DNA from: an uncultured Oscillibacter sp.
GTDB lineage: Bacteria > Bacillota > Clostridia > Oscillospirales > Oscillospiraceae
NCBI GenBank assembly: GCA_905200545.1
Contig: CAJKKQ010000014.1
Coordinates: 1 to 64,000 of the forward strand
DNA length: 64,000 bases
Direction of reading: 5' to 3'
In this document: piece after piece, positions 18,703 to 28,915 of the stretch
Layout: each line of letters opens with the position of its first letter
Position numbering within the stretch: the stretch's first letter is position 1
Program-made: the position numbers and the translations under genes
Notes under the pieces: model-generated
What the model saw: only the letters and a program-made list of their open reading frames with translations
What the model was told of the DNA's origin: nothing
Databases searched by the model: none

Positions 18703-19395
18703 TCATGCCTCCGGGAACAGCTTCTTTGCCACCGCTCCCGCGGTCTCCGCCTTCTGCAGGCGCACCAGGGTATCAAAGGTACAGTTCACTTCAATGTTGC
18801 CGTTTTTCAGGATGAAGCCGCCGTGAATGGGGCGGGTCTCCTCAGAGAGGGTCAGCATAGCTGTCCCCTGGGCAATGGCAGAGACGCCTGCCGCCACCTT
18901 ATTGATGATGGCGCCCACCTTGGACTCCGTCAGCTCCTTGGGCAGCTCCGGCGCCACGGACTTGGCCAGGGCCTCGTTGGCCTTGGCCACGGCGGCCTTG
19001 CCCACCCGGGCCCGGTCCTCCGGAGAGAAGATGACCTCCTCCTGTCCGGTGGAGGACGCCTTCACCAAAAGGCCCGCCAGGATCTCGGCGTAGCGCTCGT
19101 CCGGCATAGAGCAGAGCTTCTCCAGCGCCAGGGCGTAGGTCTTCTCCACCATCTCCTGCTTGGCGGCCAGAGTCACCTTCCGGGCCTCCATCTGGGCCAC
19201 GCTCACCAGCCGCTCCTCCCGCTCGGCGGCGGCCTTCTCATTTTTGACCGCCAGATCCCGGGCCTCGGCTTCCGCCTGCGCCTGGAACTTGGCAGTGATC
19301 TGGGCGGCCTCCGCCCGGGCATCCGCCAGTACGCGGTCGATATCCGCCTGGGTGTCCTGGCCGATGCGCTGGGTGATTTTTTCGATTCCGTTCAT
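18703..19395 (-). CDS. atpE: V-type ATP synthase subunit E (peripheral stalk)
   Basis: 230 residues. The first 110 are a charged alanine/glutamate-rich coiled coil, followed by a globular C-terminal domain with GGFILKNGNIEVNCTFDTLV, as in subunit E. The ATG at 19395 is preferred over the TTG six bases earlier; AAAGGCG lies upstream. It forms the peripheral stalk with the H/G subunit encoded at the operon start. Confidence 0.9.
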   Translation of the reverse strand: MNGIEKITQRIGQDTQADIDRVLADARAEAAQITAKFQAQAEAEARDLAVKNEKAAAEREERLVSVAQMEARKVTLAAKQEMVEKTYALALEKLCSMPDERYAEILAGLLVKASSTGQEEVIFSPEDRARVGKAAVAKANEALAKSVAPELPKELTESKVGAIINKVAAGVSAIAQGTAMLTLSEETRPIHGGFILKNGNIEVNCTFDTLVRLQKAETAGAVAKKLFPEA

Positions 19396-19420
19396 AAGCA
19401 ATTCGCCTTTCTTCCGGCGC

Positions 19421-21861
<2,441 letters not shown>

Positions 21862-21862
21862 A

Positions 21863-22177
21863 TCACTGATTCACAACCCTTCCGACAATAAACTCCGCAG
21901 CTTCTTCCAGGTGTTGTGCGGCCGCTGTCCGCAGGGCGTCGCCCTCCGCGTTGGCTGCGGCGGAGATCTCCGCCGCCCGCTGGGCTGCGTGATCCTCCGC
22001 CTGACGCAGCATCTCCTTGCCTTTCTCTGCCGCATCGGCCCGGGTCTTCTGGATCAAAGCCTGTCCGTCCCGCTGTGCATCCGCCACCAGCTGCTTGGCC
22101 TGGGCGTCTGCTGCTGCGCGGCGCTCCCGGTTTTCCTGCTCCACCTGGCTGATCTTTTCAATCGCTTCCAATGACAT
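21863..22177 (-). CDS. atpH: V-type ATP synthase subunit H/G (peripheral stalk)
   Basis: 104 residues from the ATG at 22177, which follows AGGTGAGG; a longer frame upstream lacks a binding site. Nearly the whole protein is an alanine-, glutamate- and arginine-rich coiled coil, matching subunit H/G, which pairs with E. It is the first gene of the V-ATPase operon; transcription must start in the AT-rich gap upstream. Confidence 0.85.
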   Translation of the reverse strand: MSLEAIEKISQVEQENRERRAAADAQAKQLVADAQRDGQALIQKTRADAAEKGKEMLRQAEDHAAQRAAEISAAANAEGDALRTAAAQHLEEAAEFIVGRVVNQ

Positions 22178-22553
22178 GTCCTCACCTTCTTTCTCTCCGG
22201 TCTTCCGTCCGGCGATCCCCTCGGGAGACCGATCCGATCTTAACCGCAAAATATGGGGGGAAACTTTAAATGATTGCACAATCAAAGTATAGGTCAACCC
22301 CCGCCGCAATGCAAGGTAATTTTGCGTGGATGGGGGTGCTTTCTTCTTTTTGCACAAACTCACCTTTTCTTTTTTTGTAGATTAGTCGTAAACGTGTGCG
22401 TAATTTTCCAAAAGCGTACACGTATTTTTTGAAAATCGCGTTTTTCGTTTTATTTTTCACATATTTCCGTTGCGTTATACGCAAAAAAATGCAAAAAAGC
22501 GCAGGCCGGAAAAAATGCCCATCCGGCCTGCGTTTCTTTCATACATGACACGC
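22178..22553. promoter_or_regulatory. 376-base regulatory gap upstream of the V-ATPase operon
   Basis: No gene is seen. On the minus strand a -35 TTGACC lies at 22292-22297 with only a weak -10 (about 22269-22274). The AT-rich part (22380-22490) holds an imperfect inverted repeat (22392-22400 and 22415-22423), a TTGCGT-TAT-ACGCAA palindrome (22471-22485) and several scattered TGCGTA-like words, which look like operator sites. The distal end is the terminator of the coiled-coil gene. Confidence 0.45.
22485..22532 (-). terminator. Terminator of the coiled-coil gene
   Basis: An 11-bp stem (22500-22510 with 22522-22532) followed on the minus strand by CTTTTTTGCATTTTTTT. Confidence 0.88.
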
Positions 22554-23186
22554 TCACTGCGCACTTTTTGCTTTCTCGAGGAACTCCTCCAATTCCTTCA
22601 GATCCGCGCTGGTCTGATCCAGAGCCCTGGGCAGCTGAGAAAGGTTGACCTCTACCTTGCGCAGTTCTCCCGTCACATGGACGGCCTTTGCATCAAAGGA
22701 GGATGCCACCTCCTGATAACGGGTCCGGAACGAGGACAACGCCTCCTCCATCCGGGTGATGGTGTTCTCCTCCAGATCTGCCGCCCGTTTGCGGGCCTCA
22801 CATTCGATGGCTCCCAAGCGCTCCCGGAACTGGGCATAGGCCTGAGCATCAGGACGCAGGCGTTCAGTCTCCGCCCGCAGGTCATCCGCTTCCGCCCTGG
22901 CAGACTCCAACTCCTGCCGGGCGGCCCGCTCCCTGCTCAGTTCACCGGACAATGCTTCCCGCTCCCGGGCAAGGGCGTCGGCTTTTTCCCGCAGTTCCTT
23001 CTCGCTGCGCTCCAATTCCGCCACCCGGGCCCGCAGGGACTCTGTCTCCTGCCGCAGGGCCTCATTCTTCTGCCACAGCTGCTCCTGGGCCTGGGCCGTC
23101 TCCCGGGCGGTCCGTTCAATATAGTCCACAACATCCTGCTTTGCAAATCCGCCGAATGTCACACTTCTGAAAGTGCCGTTCTCCAT
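22554..23186 (-). CDS. DivIVA-like coiled-coil protein
   Basis: 210 residues. The N-terminus (residues 8-25, TFGGFAKQDVVDYIERT) resembles the membrane-binding start of DivIVA-type proteins, and residues 26-185 form a continuous coiled coil rich in Glu, Arg and Ala. Such proteins mark curved membrane at the division site or poles. The exact family is uncertain because the DivIVA head is short. It is monocistronic, with a strong terminator, and is divergent from the tRNA gene. Confidence 0.65.
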   Translation of the reverse strand: MENGTFRSVTFGGFAKQDVVDYIERTARETAQAQEQLWQKNEALRQETESLRARVAELERSEKELREKADALAREREALSGELSRERAARQELESARAEADDLRAETERLRPDAQAYAQFRERLGAIECEARKRAADLEENTITRMEEALSSFRTRYQEVASSFDAKAVHVTGELRKVEVNLSQLPRALDQTSADLKELEEFLEKAKSAQ

Positions 23187-23324
23187 ATGCCACCGCTTTC
23201 TGATCCACGCCGCAATCGTCGATCCAGTTCTTTTTATAGATAGTTTAACTTTAGCACATAAATCAATTATTTACAAGCCCCGCCAAATTCTGAAAATTTT
23301 TTTGAAAAAATTTTTCAAAACCCC

Positions 23325-23353
23325 TTGCATTTTAAAAACGTCCATGCTATTAT
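23325..23353 (+). promoter_or_regulatory. Promoter of tRNA-Arg
   Basis: -35 TTGCAT (23325-23330), 17-base spacer, -10 TATTAT (23348-23353), about 22 bases before the mature tRNA 5' end. Confidence 0.75.
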
Positions 23354-23375
23354 GTATAAGCTGTCTGTGAGACAT

Positions 23376-23452
23376 GCGCCGTTAGCTCAGCTGGATAGAG
23401 CGTCTGGCTACGGACCAGAAGGCCGGGGGTTCGAATCCCTCACGGCGTACCA
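23376..23452 (+). tRNA. tRNA-Arg (anticodon ACG)
   Basis: 77 bases including an encoded CCA (23450-23452). The acceptor arm GCGCCGT pairs with ACGGCGT (G-U at the first pair), the D-arm is GCTC/GAGC, the anticodon arm TCTGG-CTACGGA-CCAGA gives anticodon ACG, and the T-arm has GGTTCGAATCC. The A34 should be edited to inosine to read CGN codons. Confidence 0.95.
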
Positions 23453-23455
23453 AGC

Positions 23456-23495
23456 AAAGCCTGTGTTCTTTGGAACACAGGCTTTCTTGTTTTTA
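23456..23495 (+). terminator. Terminator of tRNA-Arg
   Basis: A perfect 13-bp stem (23456-23468 with 23473-23485) followed by CTTGTTTTT. Its core is nearly identical to the terminator at 26302-26342. Confidence 0.88.
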
Positions 23496-23538
23496 TTCCA
23501 TTTGATCCCGGAGCCTATGTTCCATGGCTGTGCACCGG

Positions 23539-24516
23539 TCAAACGCCCGGGATGCCCGCACCTCTCGGAATCCGTAAGATCGGAACATCGTTCAATGCGT
23601 TTTCCGGAATCATCCCGTTCTCCACTCTCCCGATATTATCGGCAAAAAAGCGGTAGCGTCCGGCATGAAATCTTACGCCGTCCGGCAACCCTGCCGTATG
23701 GGGCGTCAAAATCACATTGGGCAGATCCCGCAGCGGACTGTGAACCGCCAGGGGCTCCTGTTCATATACGTCCAGACATGCACCCGCGATCTTCCCCTCC
23801 TCCAGCGCTTGGATCAAATCGGCCTCCTTGACCACAGCGCCCCGGGCCGTATTGATGAAAAGCGCATCGTTCCGCATCTTCCCGAAGGCCTCCCCATCTA
23901 TCATATGATAGGTAGAGGCATTCAAAGGCACATGCACGGTAATCACGCTGCTTTGCGCATAGAGCTGATCCACTTCCACCCGTTCCACATAAGGCGGAGC
24001 AGGATTTCCATGTTCCGCGGCCATGATCCGCATGCCAAACGCCCGGCAATAGCCGGCAACTCTTTGGCCGATCCTGCCCAATCCAATGATCCCGATGGTC
24101 TTTCCAAAGAGCTCCGAACCGGAATAGCACAATTCCCCCTGATCCCTGTGTTCCTTCATAAACCTGTCGAGATACGGAAGGTTCTTATACCACCCCAGCA
24201 TCAGTGCCATCACATGCTCCGCAACCGCCGCTGCATTCACGCCCGCGGCATTGCAGACCCGGATACCCCGTTTCGTACAAGCCGCAACATCCACGTTGTC
24301 AAAGCCGGAACCCGTCTGGATCATCACCAGACCAGGAGCCTGATCCAAAACATGGTCATCCACTGTAAAATGCTCCGGGATGATCACGTCGGCTTTCTGT
24401 AAGAAATCCCAGACCTCATTCTCCGTAACGATATGAATCTCCCACCGGCAGGGAAAAGCGGCTCTGATCCGCTCCCTGACATCTGGGGGAAAATCTCCCA
24501 CCACCACAACATGCAT
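23539..24516 (-). CDS. D-2-hydroxyacid dehydrogenase, NAD-dependent
   Basis: 325 residues from the ATG at 24516, after AGGAGGGGAG. The NAD-binding motif GLGRIGQRVAGYC sits near residues 148-160, with NTARGAVV (substrate Arg), LDVYEQEP (Glu) and TPHTAG (catalytic His) in order, as in the D-isomer-specific 2-hydroxyacid dehydrogenases. Possible roles include phosphoglycerate, glyoxylate/hydroxypyruvate or another 2-oxoacid; the sequence does not decide. Its codon use looks more AT-rich than its neighbours, and it lies tail-to-tail with tRNA-Arg. Confidence 0.88.
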   Translation of the reverse strand: MHVVVVGDFPPDVRERIRAAFPCRWEIHIVTENEVWDFLQKADVIIPEHFTVDDHVLDQAPGLVMIQTGSGFDNVDVAACTKRGIRVCNAAGVNAAAVAEHVMALMLGWYKNLPYLDRFMKEHRDQGELCYSGSELFGKTIGIIGLGRIGQRVAGYCRAFGMRIMAAEHGNPAPPYVERVEVDQLYAQSSVITVHVPLNASTYHMIDGEAFGKMRNDALFINTARGAVVKEADLIQALEEGKIAGACLDVYEQEPLAVHSPLRDLPNVILTPHTAGLPDGVRFHAGRYRFFADNIGRVENGMIPENALNDVPILRIPRGAGIPGV

Positions 24517-24770
24517 TGCGCTTCTCCCCTCCTGATTTCCGCTGCAAAAGGGACTTTGCTCTATTTTATCGGCAAATCCGCAAAATCTCAAGTCATCCTC
24601 TCGGGACACCTTTCTCCCGGGTCATCTTTCCTGTTCCATACGCCGGATCCCTCATGTGCATCATGGGCGGGTTCCGGCGTTTTTCCATCTTCTTTTTCGA
24701 CTTGTGAAACATTTCCCTCCCCCGCGGTGTTATGATAGATGAAAGGAACTTTCACGACGGAGGAACACCA

Positions 24771-25259
24771 ATGGAAACTTGGGAGCTGGAACGAACCGCG
24801 GCACAGTACGGCGACACCATCTACCGGGTAGCCCTGCAGTACACAGGTCATCCCTGTGACGCGGAGGATGTGCTGCAAGATGTGCTGCTGGAATGCTTCC
24901 GTAAGCAAAATTCCTTTACATCCCCTGAACATGAACGCCGGTGGCTGCTGCGGGTGACCATCAACAAAAGCAAAAACCTCCTGCGGACTGCCCGGAGGCA
25001 CCGGACAGTCCCCTTGGAAGAGATGCCGGAGACAGCGGCGCCTTCAGAGCCGGCCAGCCGGGCGCTGTACGAGGCGGTTCTCTCCCTCCCTCGAAATCAG
25101 CGGCTGACCGTGGATCTCTATTACTATGAGGGATACTCTACAGAGGAGATCGCCGCTTTGCTGGATATCCGGGCGGCCACAGTGCGCACCTGGCTGCGCC
25201 GGGCCCGGCTGACCTTGAAAAAACGACTGAAGGAGGACTGGGATGATGACCAACTCTGA
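24771..25259 (+). CDS. ECF-type RNA polymerase sigma factor
   Basis: 162 residues from the ATG at 24771, with GGAGGAACACCA upstream. Region 2 (DAEDVLQDVLLECF) lies at about residues 26-40, and region 4 with its helix-turn-helix (YSTEEIAALLDIRAATVRTWLRRARLTLKKRL) ends the protein. This is the standard two-region ECF build. Its stop overlaps the start of the DUF4179 gene by 17 bases, so the pair is coupled and the partner is the probable anti-sigma factor. Confidence 0.92.
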   Translation: METWELERTAAQYGDTIYRVALQYTGHPCDAEDVLQDVLLECFRKQNSFTSPEHERRWLLRVTINKSKNLLRTARRHRTVPLEEMPETAAPSEPASRALYEAVLSLPRNQRLTVDLYYYEGYSTEEIAALLDIRAATVRTWLRRARLTLKKRLKEDWDDDQL

Positions 25260-26244
25260 ACGCTATCGCTCCGCTTTTTCCCATGTCCGCGCCCCGTCAG
25301 GGTGCGTCCAGCAGGCACTGGAACAGGCCAGCTCCCCGCAGAATGCCCGCCCCAAGTGCCGCCCGCTGCGGCGGATGGTCATTCTGGCGGCAGCTGCAGC
25401 CATTTTGACCATGTCTGTAGGTGCAGAGCTCTCGGACGGCTCCGTCAGCAATCTTCTGGCCCCCCTCTACGGCAATGCCCAGACAGAACTGGTGGACAAT
25501 GTGGGCCGGCCGGTGGATGCCTCCGTCACGGTGAACGGCTACACCCTCACCGCCGACGCAGTCATCGGCGACCGCTACAACATCGCCATCGTTTACACCC
25601 TTACCCGGGATGACGGACAGCCCATCCCGGAGAACGTCTCTTTTGACAGTTACAGCAATGCCTATCACAACTTCTCCTCCGGCGGCGGCTCCTGGCAATA
25701 CTGCCGGGACGGGGATCTGCCGGACAACCAGCTGCGGATCGTGGAGCGGTGGACCAGCTCCGCCGTGCTTCCTTTTTTCCGGGGCATCCATGTGGTCTTT
25801 GAGGATCTGGAGTTTCTGGATCCGCAAAGCGGCAAATGGTCTACCCTGGCAGAGGGAACCTGGGAGCTGCGCTTTACAGCCCGCTACCGGGATACCACCA
25901 TTTCAGTTCCCTCAGAAGATATCAACGTTCCTGGCACAAAATTTCAGATTTACAAGATCCTTCTCTCCCCGCTGGGCATCCATATGGATCTGAAGCTTCG
26001 CTCTGCCGATACCGATGATATCCGCACTCAATCGGGCAATGACCCCAATGCCGGGCTCACGGTCTCCCTGCATCTGACCGACGGCACCGATCTGGCGGTG
26101 GAAGACTGTAACCTTCACTTCGGCGGCGGGGAGGGGTCCGATTGGCGAGGGGATTACGGAGCGCTCTTCGACCAGCCCATCCCCCTGGAGGATATCGATG
26201 CCCTGGTGATCTGCGGTGCGGAGGTGCCGGTGAAGATCCCGTAA
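25243..26244 (+). CDS. DUF4179-type membrane protein, putative anti-sigma factor
   Basis: 333 residues. A short cytoplasmic N-terminus (about 43 residues) would hold the sigma factor, one membrane helix (about 44-60) follows, and the rest is an extracellular beta-rich DUF4179-like domain. The AAGGAGG ribosome site lies inside the end of the sigma gene. By position and topology it should bind the ECF factor and release it on an envelope signal. The signal is unknown. Confidence 0.75.
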   Translation: MMTNSERYRSAFSHVRAPSGCVQQALEQASSPQNARPKCRPLRRMVILAAAAAILTMSVGAELSDGSVSNLLAPLYGNAQTELVDNVGRPVDASVTVNGYTLTADAVIGDRYNIAIVYTLTRDDGQPIPENVSFDSYSNAYHNFSSGGGSWQYCRDGDLPDNQLRIVERWTSSAVLPFFRGIHVVFEDLEFLDPQSGKWSTLAEGTWELRFTARYRDTTISVPSEDINVPGTKFQIYKILLSPLGIHMDLKLRSADTDDIRTQSGNDPNAGLTVSLHLTDGTDLAVEDCNLHFGGGEGSDWRGDYGALFDQPIPLEDIDALVICGAEVPVKIP

Positions 26245-26301
26245 AGACACATAAGCAGCTTCCTCCGTTTCCGCTCCGCTTCAATGCCATACCCGGACGT
26301 A

Positions 26302-26342
26302 AAACGCCTGTGTTCTCAAAAGAACACAGGCGTTTCGTTTTT
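26302..26342 (+). terminator. Terminator of the ECF/DUF4179 operon
   Basis: A perfect 15-bp stem (26302-26316 with 26321-26335) followed by CGTTTTT. It shares an 11-bp arm core with the tRNA-Arg terminator. Confidence 0.88.
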
Positions 26343-26395
26343 CATTTCAATGGAGGCCGGAGAATGAAGGACAGCGGAACAAGACGGCCCTCCAA

Positions 26396-27751
26396 TCAGC
26401 CCTTGCGCTTCCGGCTCTCCTCCCACAGCTCCTCCGCCGCGGGCTTCCAGCTTTCCGCATAGGGCCGGCACTTGTCGCACAGGTGGTCCACCATCTCCGG
26501 GGACTGCAGATCCGTGGACTTGGCCCCCGTCTTCTTCACCATCTCCCGCAGCCGCTCCGGATTTTCCAGCATGGGACACGGCCGCAGCATGTTCTCATTG
26601 AAGGGCTGCCCGTCGTGGTAGGCCATGAACAGCGGGCTCTTCAGCGCTTCCAGCAGCGTGTGGTCGTGGATGTTCACGTTGGAGTAGTGGATAAACACGC
26701 AGGGCTCCACGTCTCCGGCGGCGTTGATGTGCAGGTAGTTCCGCCCGCCGGCGATGCAGCCTCCCACATACTCCGCGTCGTTCTGGAAGTCCATGCTGAA
26801 AATGGGCTTTGTCTTCCGGTAGGCACGGATCCGCTCATATACCGTCTTCCGCTGCTCCGGAGTGGGCAGCAGTTCCACCGCCGCGTCGTTTCCCACCGGC
26901 ATGTAGTGGAAGAACCACACGAACAGCGCCCCCGCCTCCACGATCATGTCGAAGTAGGCTTCGCTGCTGATGTCGTCGTAGTTGGCGCTGGTGTAGCAGG
27001 TGGAGATGCCGAAGGGCAGCTTGTGGTCCTTGAGCAGCTTCATGGCCGCCTGCACCTTTTGGAAGATACCCTGGCCCCGGCGTCCATCGTTGGCGGCCTC
27101 AAAGCCCTCCAGGCTGATGGCCGGGATAAAGTTCTTCACCCGCAGCATCTCCTGGCAGAAGGCCTCGTCAATGAGGGTGCCGTTGGTGAAAGCCAAAAAC
27201 TCGCAGTCCGGGTGCATTTCACAGAGGCGGATCAGGTCTGCCTTGCGCACCATGGGCTCTCCGCCGGTGTAGATGTACATATGGGTGCCCAGTTCCTTAC
27301 CCTGGCGGATGATGCTGTCGATGGTATCCAGATCCAGGTTCAGGTTATGGCCGTATTCTGCCGCCCAGCACCCGGTGCACCGGAGGTTGCAGGCGGAGGT
27401 GGGATCCAGCAAAATGGCCCAGGGCACATTGCAGTTCTCTTTTTCCGCCACCTCCTTCTGCCGGGCACTGCCCTTGAGGGAGGCGTTGACCATAAAGTTC
27501 TGGAGGAATGCCTTGCGTACGCCTTCGTCCAGAGCAAAGATCTTCATGATCAGCTGGTACCAGTTTCCCTTTTCCGCGATGGCCTTGCGGATCACAGCCC
27601 GTTCCGGGGCATACCACCCCTCCGGGACAGCCTGATCCACTACCTGCATCGCCTTGGACAAATTGGCCTCCGGGTCTTTTTCCAGATAGTGCAGCACCGT
27701 GGCTACAGCGGCGGAAAATGCCGCGCCCTTCACACTCTTTGTCAAATCCAT
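26396..27751 (-). CDS. Radical SAM protein with SPASM/twitch-like C-terminal cysteines
   Basis: 451 residues. A helical N-terminal region of about 110 residues precedes the [4Fe-4S] motif CNLRCTGC (CX3CX2C), then YIYTGGEP and FTNGT. The C-terminal part has extra cysteines (GGCIAGG, EPCVFIHYSN, RPCPM, CDKC) that could hold a second cluster. The substrate is unknown; HpnH-, MoaA- and peptide-modifying relatives share the core. GGAGGAAAGCTGAT precedes the ATG at 27751. A promoter, a terminator hairpin with a competing antiterminator and a mini-reading frame lie in the leader, pointing to conditional expression. Confidence 0.88.
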   Translation of the reverse strand: MDLTKSVKGAAFSAAVATVLHYLEKDPEANLSKAMQVVDQAVPEGWYAPERAVIRKAIAEKGNWYQLIMKIFALDEGVRKAFLQNFMVNASLKGSARQKEVAEKENCNVPWAILLDPTSACNLRCTGCWAAEYGHNLNLDLDTIDSIIRQGKELGTHMYIYTGGEPMVRKADLIRLCEMHPDCEFLAFTNGTLIDEAFCQEMLRVKNFIPAISLEGFEAANDGRRGQGIFQKVQAAMKLLKDHKLPFGISTCYTSANYDDISSEAYFDMIVEAGALFVWFFHYMPVGNDAAVELLPTPEQRKTVYERIRAYRKTKPIFSMDFQNDAEYVGGCIAGGRNYLHINAAGDVEPCVFIHYSNVNIHDHTLLEALKSPLFMAYHDGQPFNENMLRPCPMLENPERLREMVKKTGAKSTDLQSPEMVDHLCDKCRPYAESWKPAAEELWEESRKRKG

Positions 27752-28008
27752 ATCAGCTTTCCTCCATTTCTTTCTATAATTTATGCTGGTAAATCCATGT
27801 TCCCTCCACTTTTTCGGACAAATCCGTGATATTTAATGAGACATAACGGATTATAAAAAAAACGCCGCTGGTTTGCTTTCAAACCAACGGCGGTTTTACA
27901 GCCATTCCCGCAAGCGGGAACCGCCCGTCCGGCAGCGCCGGGGAGCATTTCGGGGGTTCTGTCCCTCATTCTTCTCTTCTATTATAACATTCTGCAAATG
28001 GGATGCAA
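27752..28008 (-). promoter_or_regulatory. Leader of the radical SAM gene with promoter and attenuator-like hairpins
   Basis: The minus-strand promoter has -35 TTGCAT (28003-28008), a 16-base spacer and -10 TATAAT (27981-27986). Downstream, a hairpin (27861-27875 with 27880-27895) is followed by eight U residues, i.e. a terminator about 100 bases before the radical SAM ATG. Its 5' arm (27889-27895) can instead pair with 27919-27925, giving an antiterminator. The class of RNA is not recognised. The hairpin could alternatively end transcripts of the upstream DUF2798 gene. Confidence 0.5.
27852..27895 (-). terminator. Terminator hairpin before the radical SAM gene
   Basis: A stem of about 14 pairs with one mismatch (27861-27875 with 27880-27895), followed on the minus strand by TTTTTTTTAT. 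Confidence 0.85.
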
Positions 28009-28113
28009 GGAAAATTTCCCCGGTGCCTTTGGTGCAGTCTCACAAAACAGCAGAACTCCCACCGCAAGCACCGTACTGATACGGAACGACAACAGTAAAA
28101 GCCGCTCTTCCCG

Positions 28114-28608
28114 TCACGCCGCCGCCAGCTGGCGGGCGAACAAACGGCGAAACAGCAAACGGGTAATGGGCCCGGCGGCGAAGAGATTCCAAAGCAGGGC
28201 CATGGGATAATTCTTCAGCACGGTTCCCACCCAATAGGCTGGCAGCTCTCCCCAACTTCCTCCTGCCATTACAACGGAAAACAGCACTGCCGCCACAGCA
28301 CTCATGGTTGGACACATCACGAGTACGGTGCAGCAGGAGATGAAGATGGTATGAAGGAACGGGCTGTCCGCATCCCGGCAGATTTTTTCCGCCAGCTTAT
28401 GCCCGATCCGGTTGCCCCACAGATTGGAAAAGAAAAACACAAAGATCCACATGTAGGCCGCCTCCAAAAGGGCATCCCAAAACACCCGGTTGGTCATCTG
28501 CGAAAGGCCGCCCTCTTTCAACGCCACATTATACACCTCCATTCCATATGCCATGGTGATGGACATGATGAGTCCAAAAATAATACCCTGGAACTTGGTT
28601 TTCAGCAT
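28114..28608 (-). CDS. DUF2798 family membrane protein
   Basis: 164 residues from the ATG at 28608, preceded by AAAGGAGCG. It has four predicted membrane helices arranged as two similar halves, each beginning with an S/T-M-M/V pattern. LKTKFQGIIFGLIMSITMAYGMEVYN and CPTMSAVAAVLFS are the DUF2798 marks. Function is unknown. The leader contains a terminator-like hairpin directly before the ribosome binding site. Confidence 0.8.
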   Translation of the reverse strand: MLKTKFQGIIFGLIMSITMAYGMEVYNVALKEGGLSQMTNRVFWDALLEAAYMWIFVFFFSNLWGNRIGHKLAEKICRDADSPFLHTIFISCCTVLVMCPTMSAVAAVLFSVVMAGGSWGELPAYWVGTVLKNYPMALLWNLFAAGPITRLLFRRLFARQLAAA

Positions 28609-28622
28609 AATAAACGCTCCTT

Positions 28623-28669
28623 TCAAAATAAAAAAGCGTGTCACGACGGATCTCGTCATGACACGCTTT
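28623..28669 (-). promoter_or_regulatory. Terminator-like hairpin in the DUF2798 leader
   Basis: An 11-bp arm pair (28633-28643 with 28659-28669), extended by four inner pairs (28645-28648 with 28654-28657) past a C-A mismatch. On the minus strand it is followed by TTTTTTATTTT, and the ribosome binding site comes right after. It could be an attenuator, or a palindromic operator that only looks like a terminator. Confidence 0.6.
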
Positions 28670-28698
28670 GCGGAACACATTTGCTACACGCAGTTTGT

Positions 28699-28727
28699 AT
28701 TATAGCGGTGCAAAATTAAAATGTCAA
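28699..28727 (-). promoter_or_regulatory. Promoter of the DUF2798 gene
   Basis: Minus strand -35 TTGACA (28722-28727), 17-base spacer, -10 TATAAT (28699-28704): a full consensus match, with transcription starting about 20 bases before the hairpin. Confidence 0.85.
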
Positions 28728-28845
28728 AGCAAAATTTCCATAGATTCCATGGAAAATCAGCAGCAGCCACCCGGAGAATCCCACAAGCCGGAACACTCTC
28801 TTCTCCCCAATATGGAAATTTTTCTTGCCCTCTTTAGGGAAATCA

Positions 28846-28883
28846 TTGACATCCCTCGATAGTCTATGTATTATAATCATAGA
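28846..28883 (+). promoter_or_regulatory. Promoter and PadR-like operator of the PadR operon
   Basis: -35 TTGACA (28846-28851), 17-base spacer, -10 TATTAT (28869-28874). The -10 sits in the middle of the inverted repeat TCTATG-N9-CATAGA (28863-28883), so a repressor bound there would block polymerase. The PadR protein encoded by the third gene is the natural candidate. Confidence 0.65.
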
Positions 28884-28915
28884 TCACCGATGTATCCTGC
28901 AAGGAGGTGCGCAGC

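Noticed and set aside
26396..28113. Ribosomally made peptide cluster around the radical SAM enzyme
   Set aside because: No convincing precursor peptide, transporter or protease is nearby; the only small frame overlaps a terminator. It is kept as a low-score note only.
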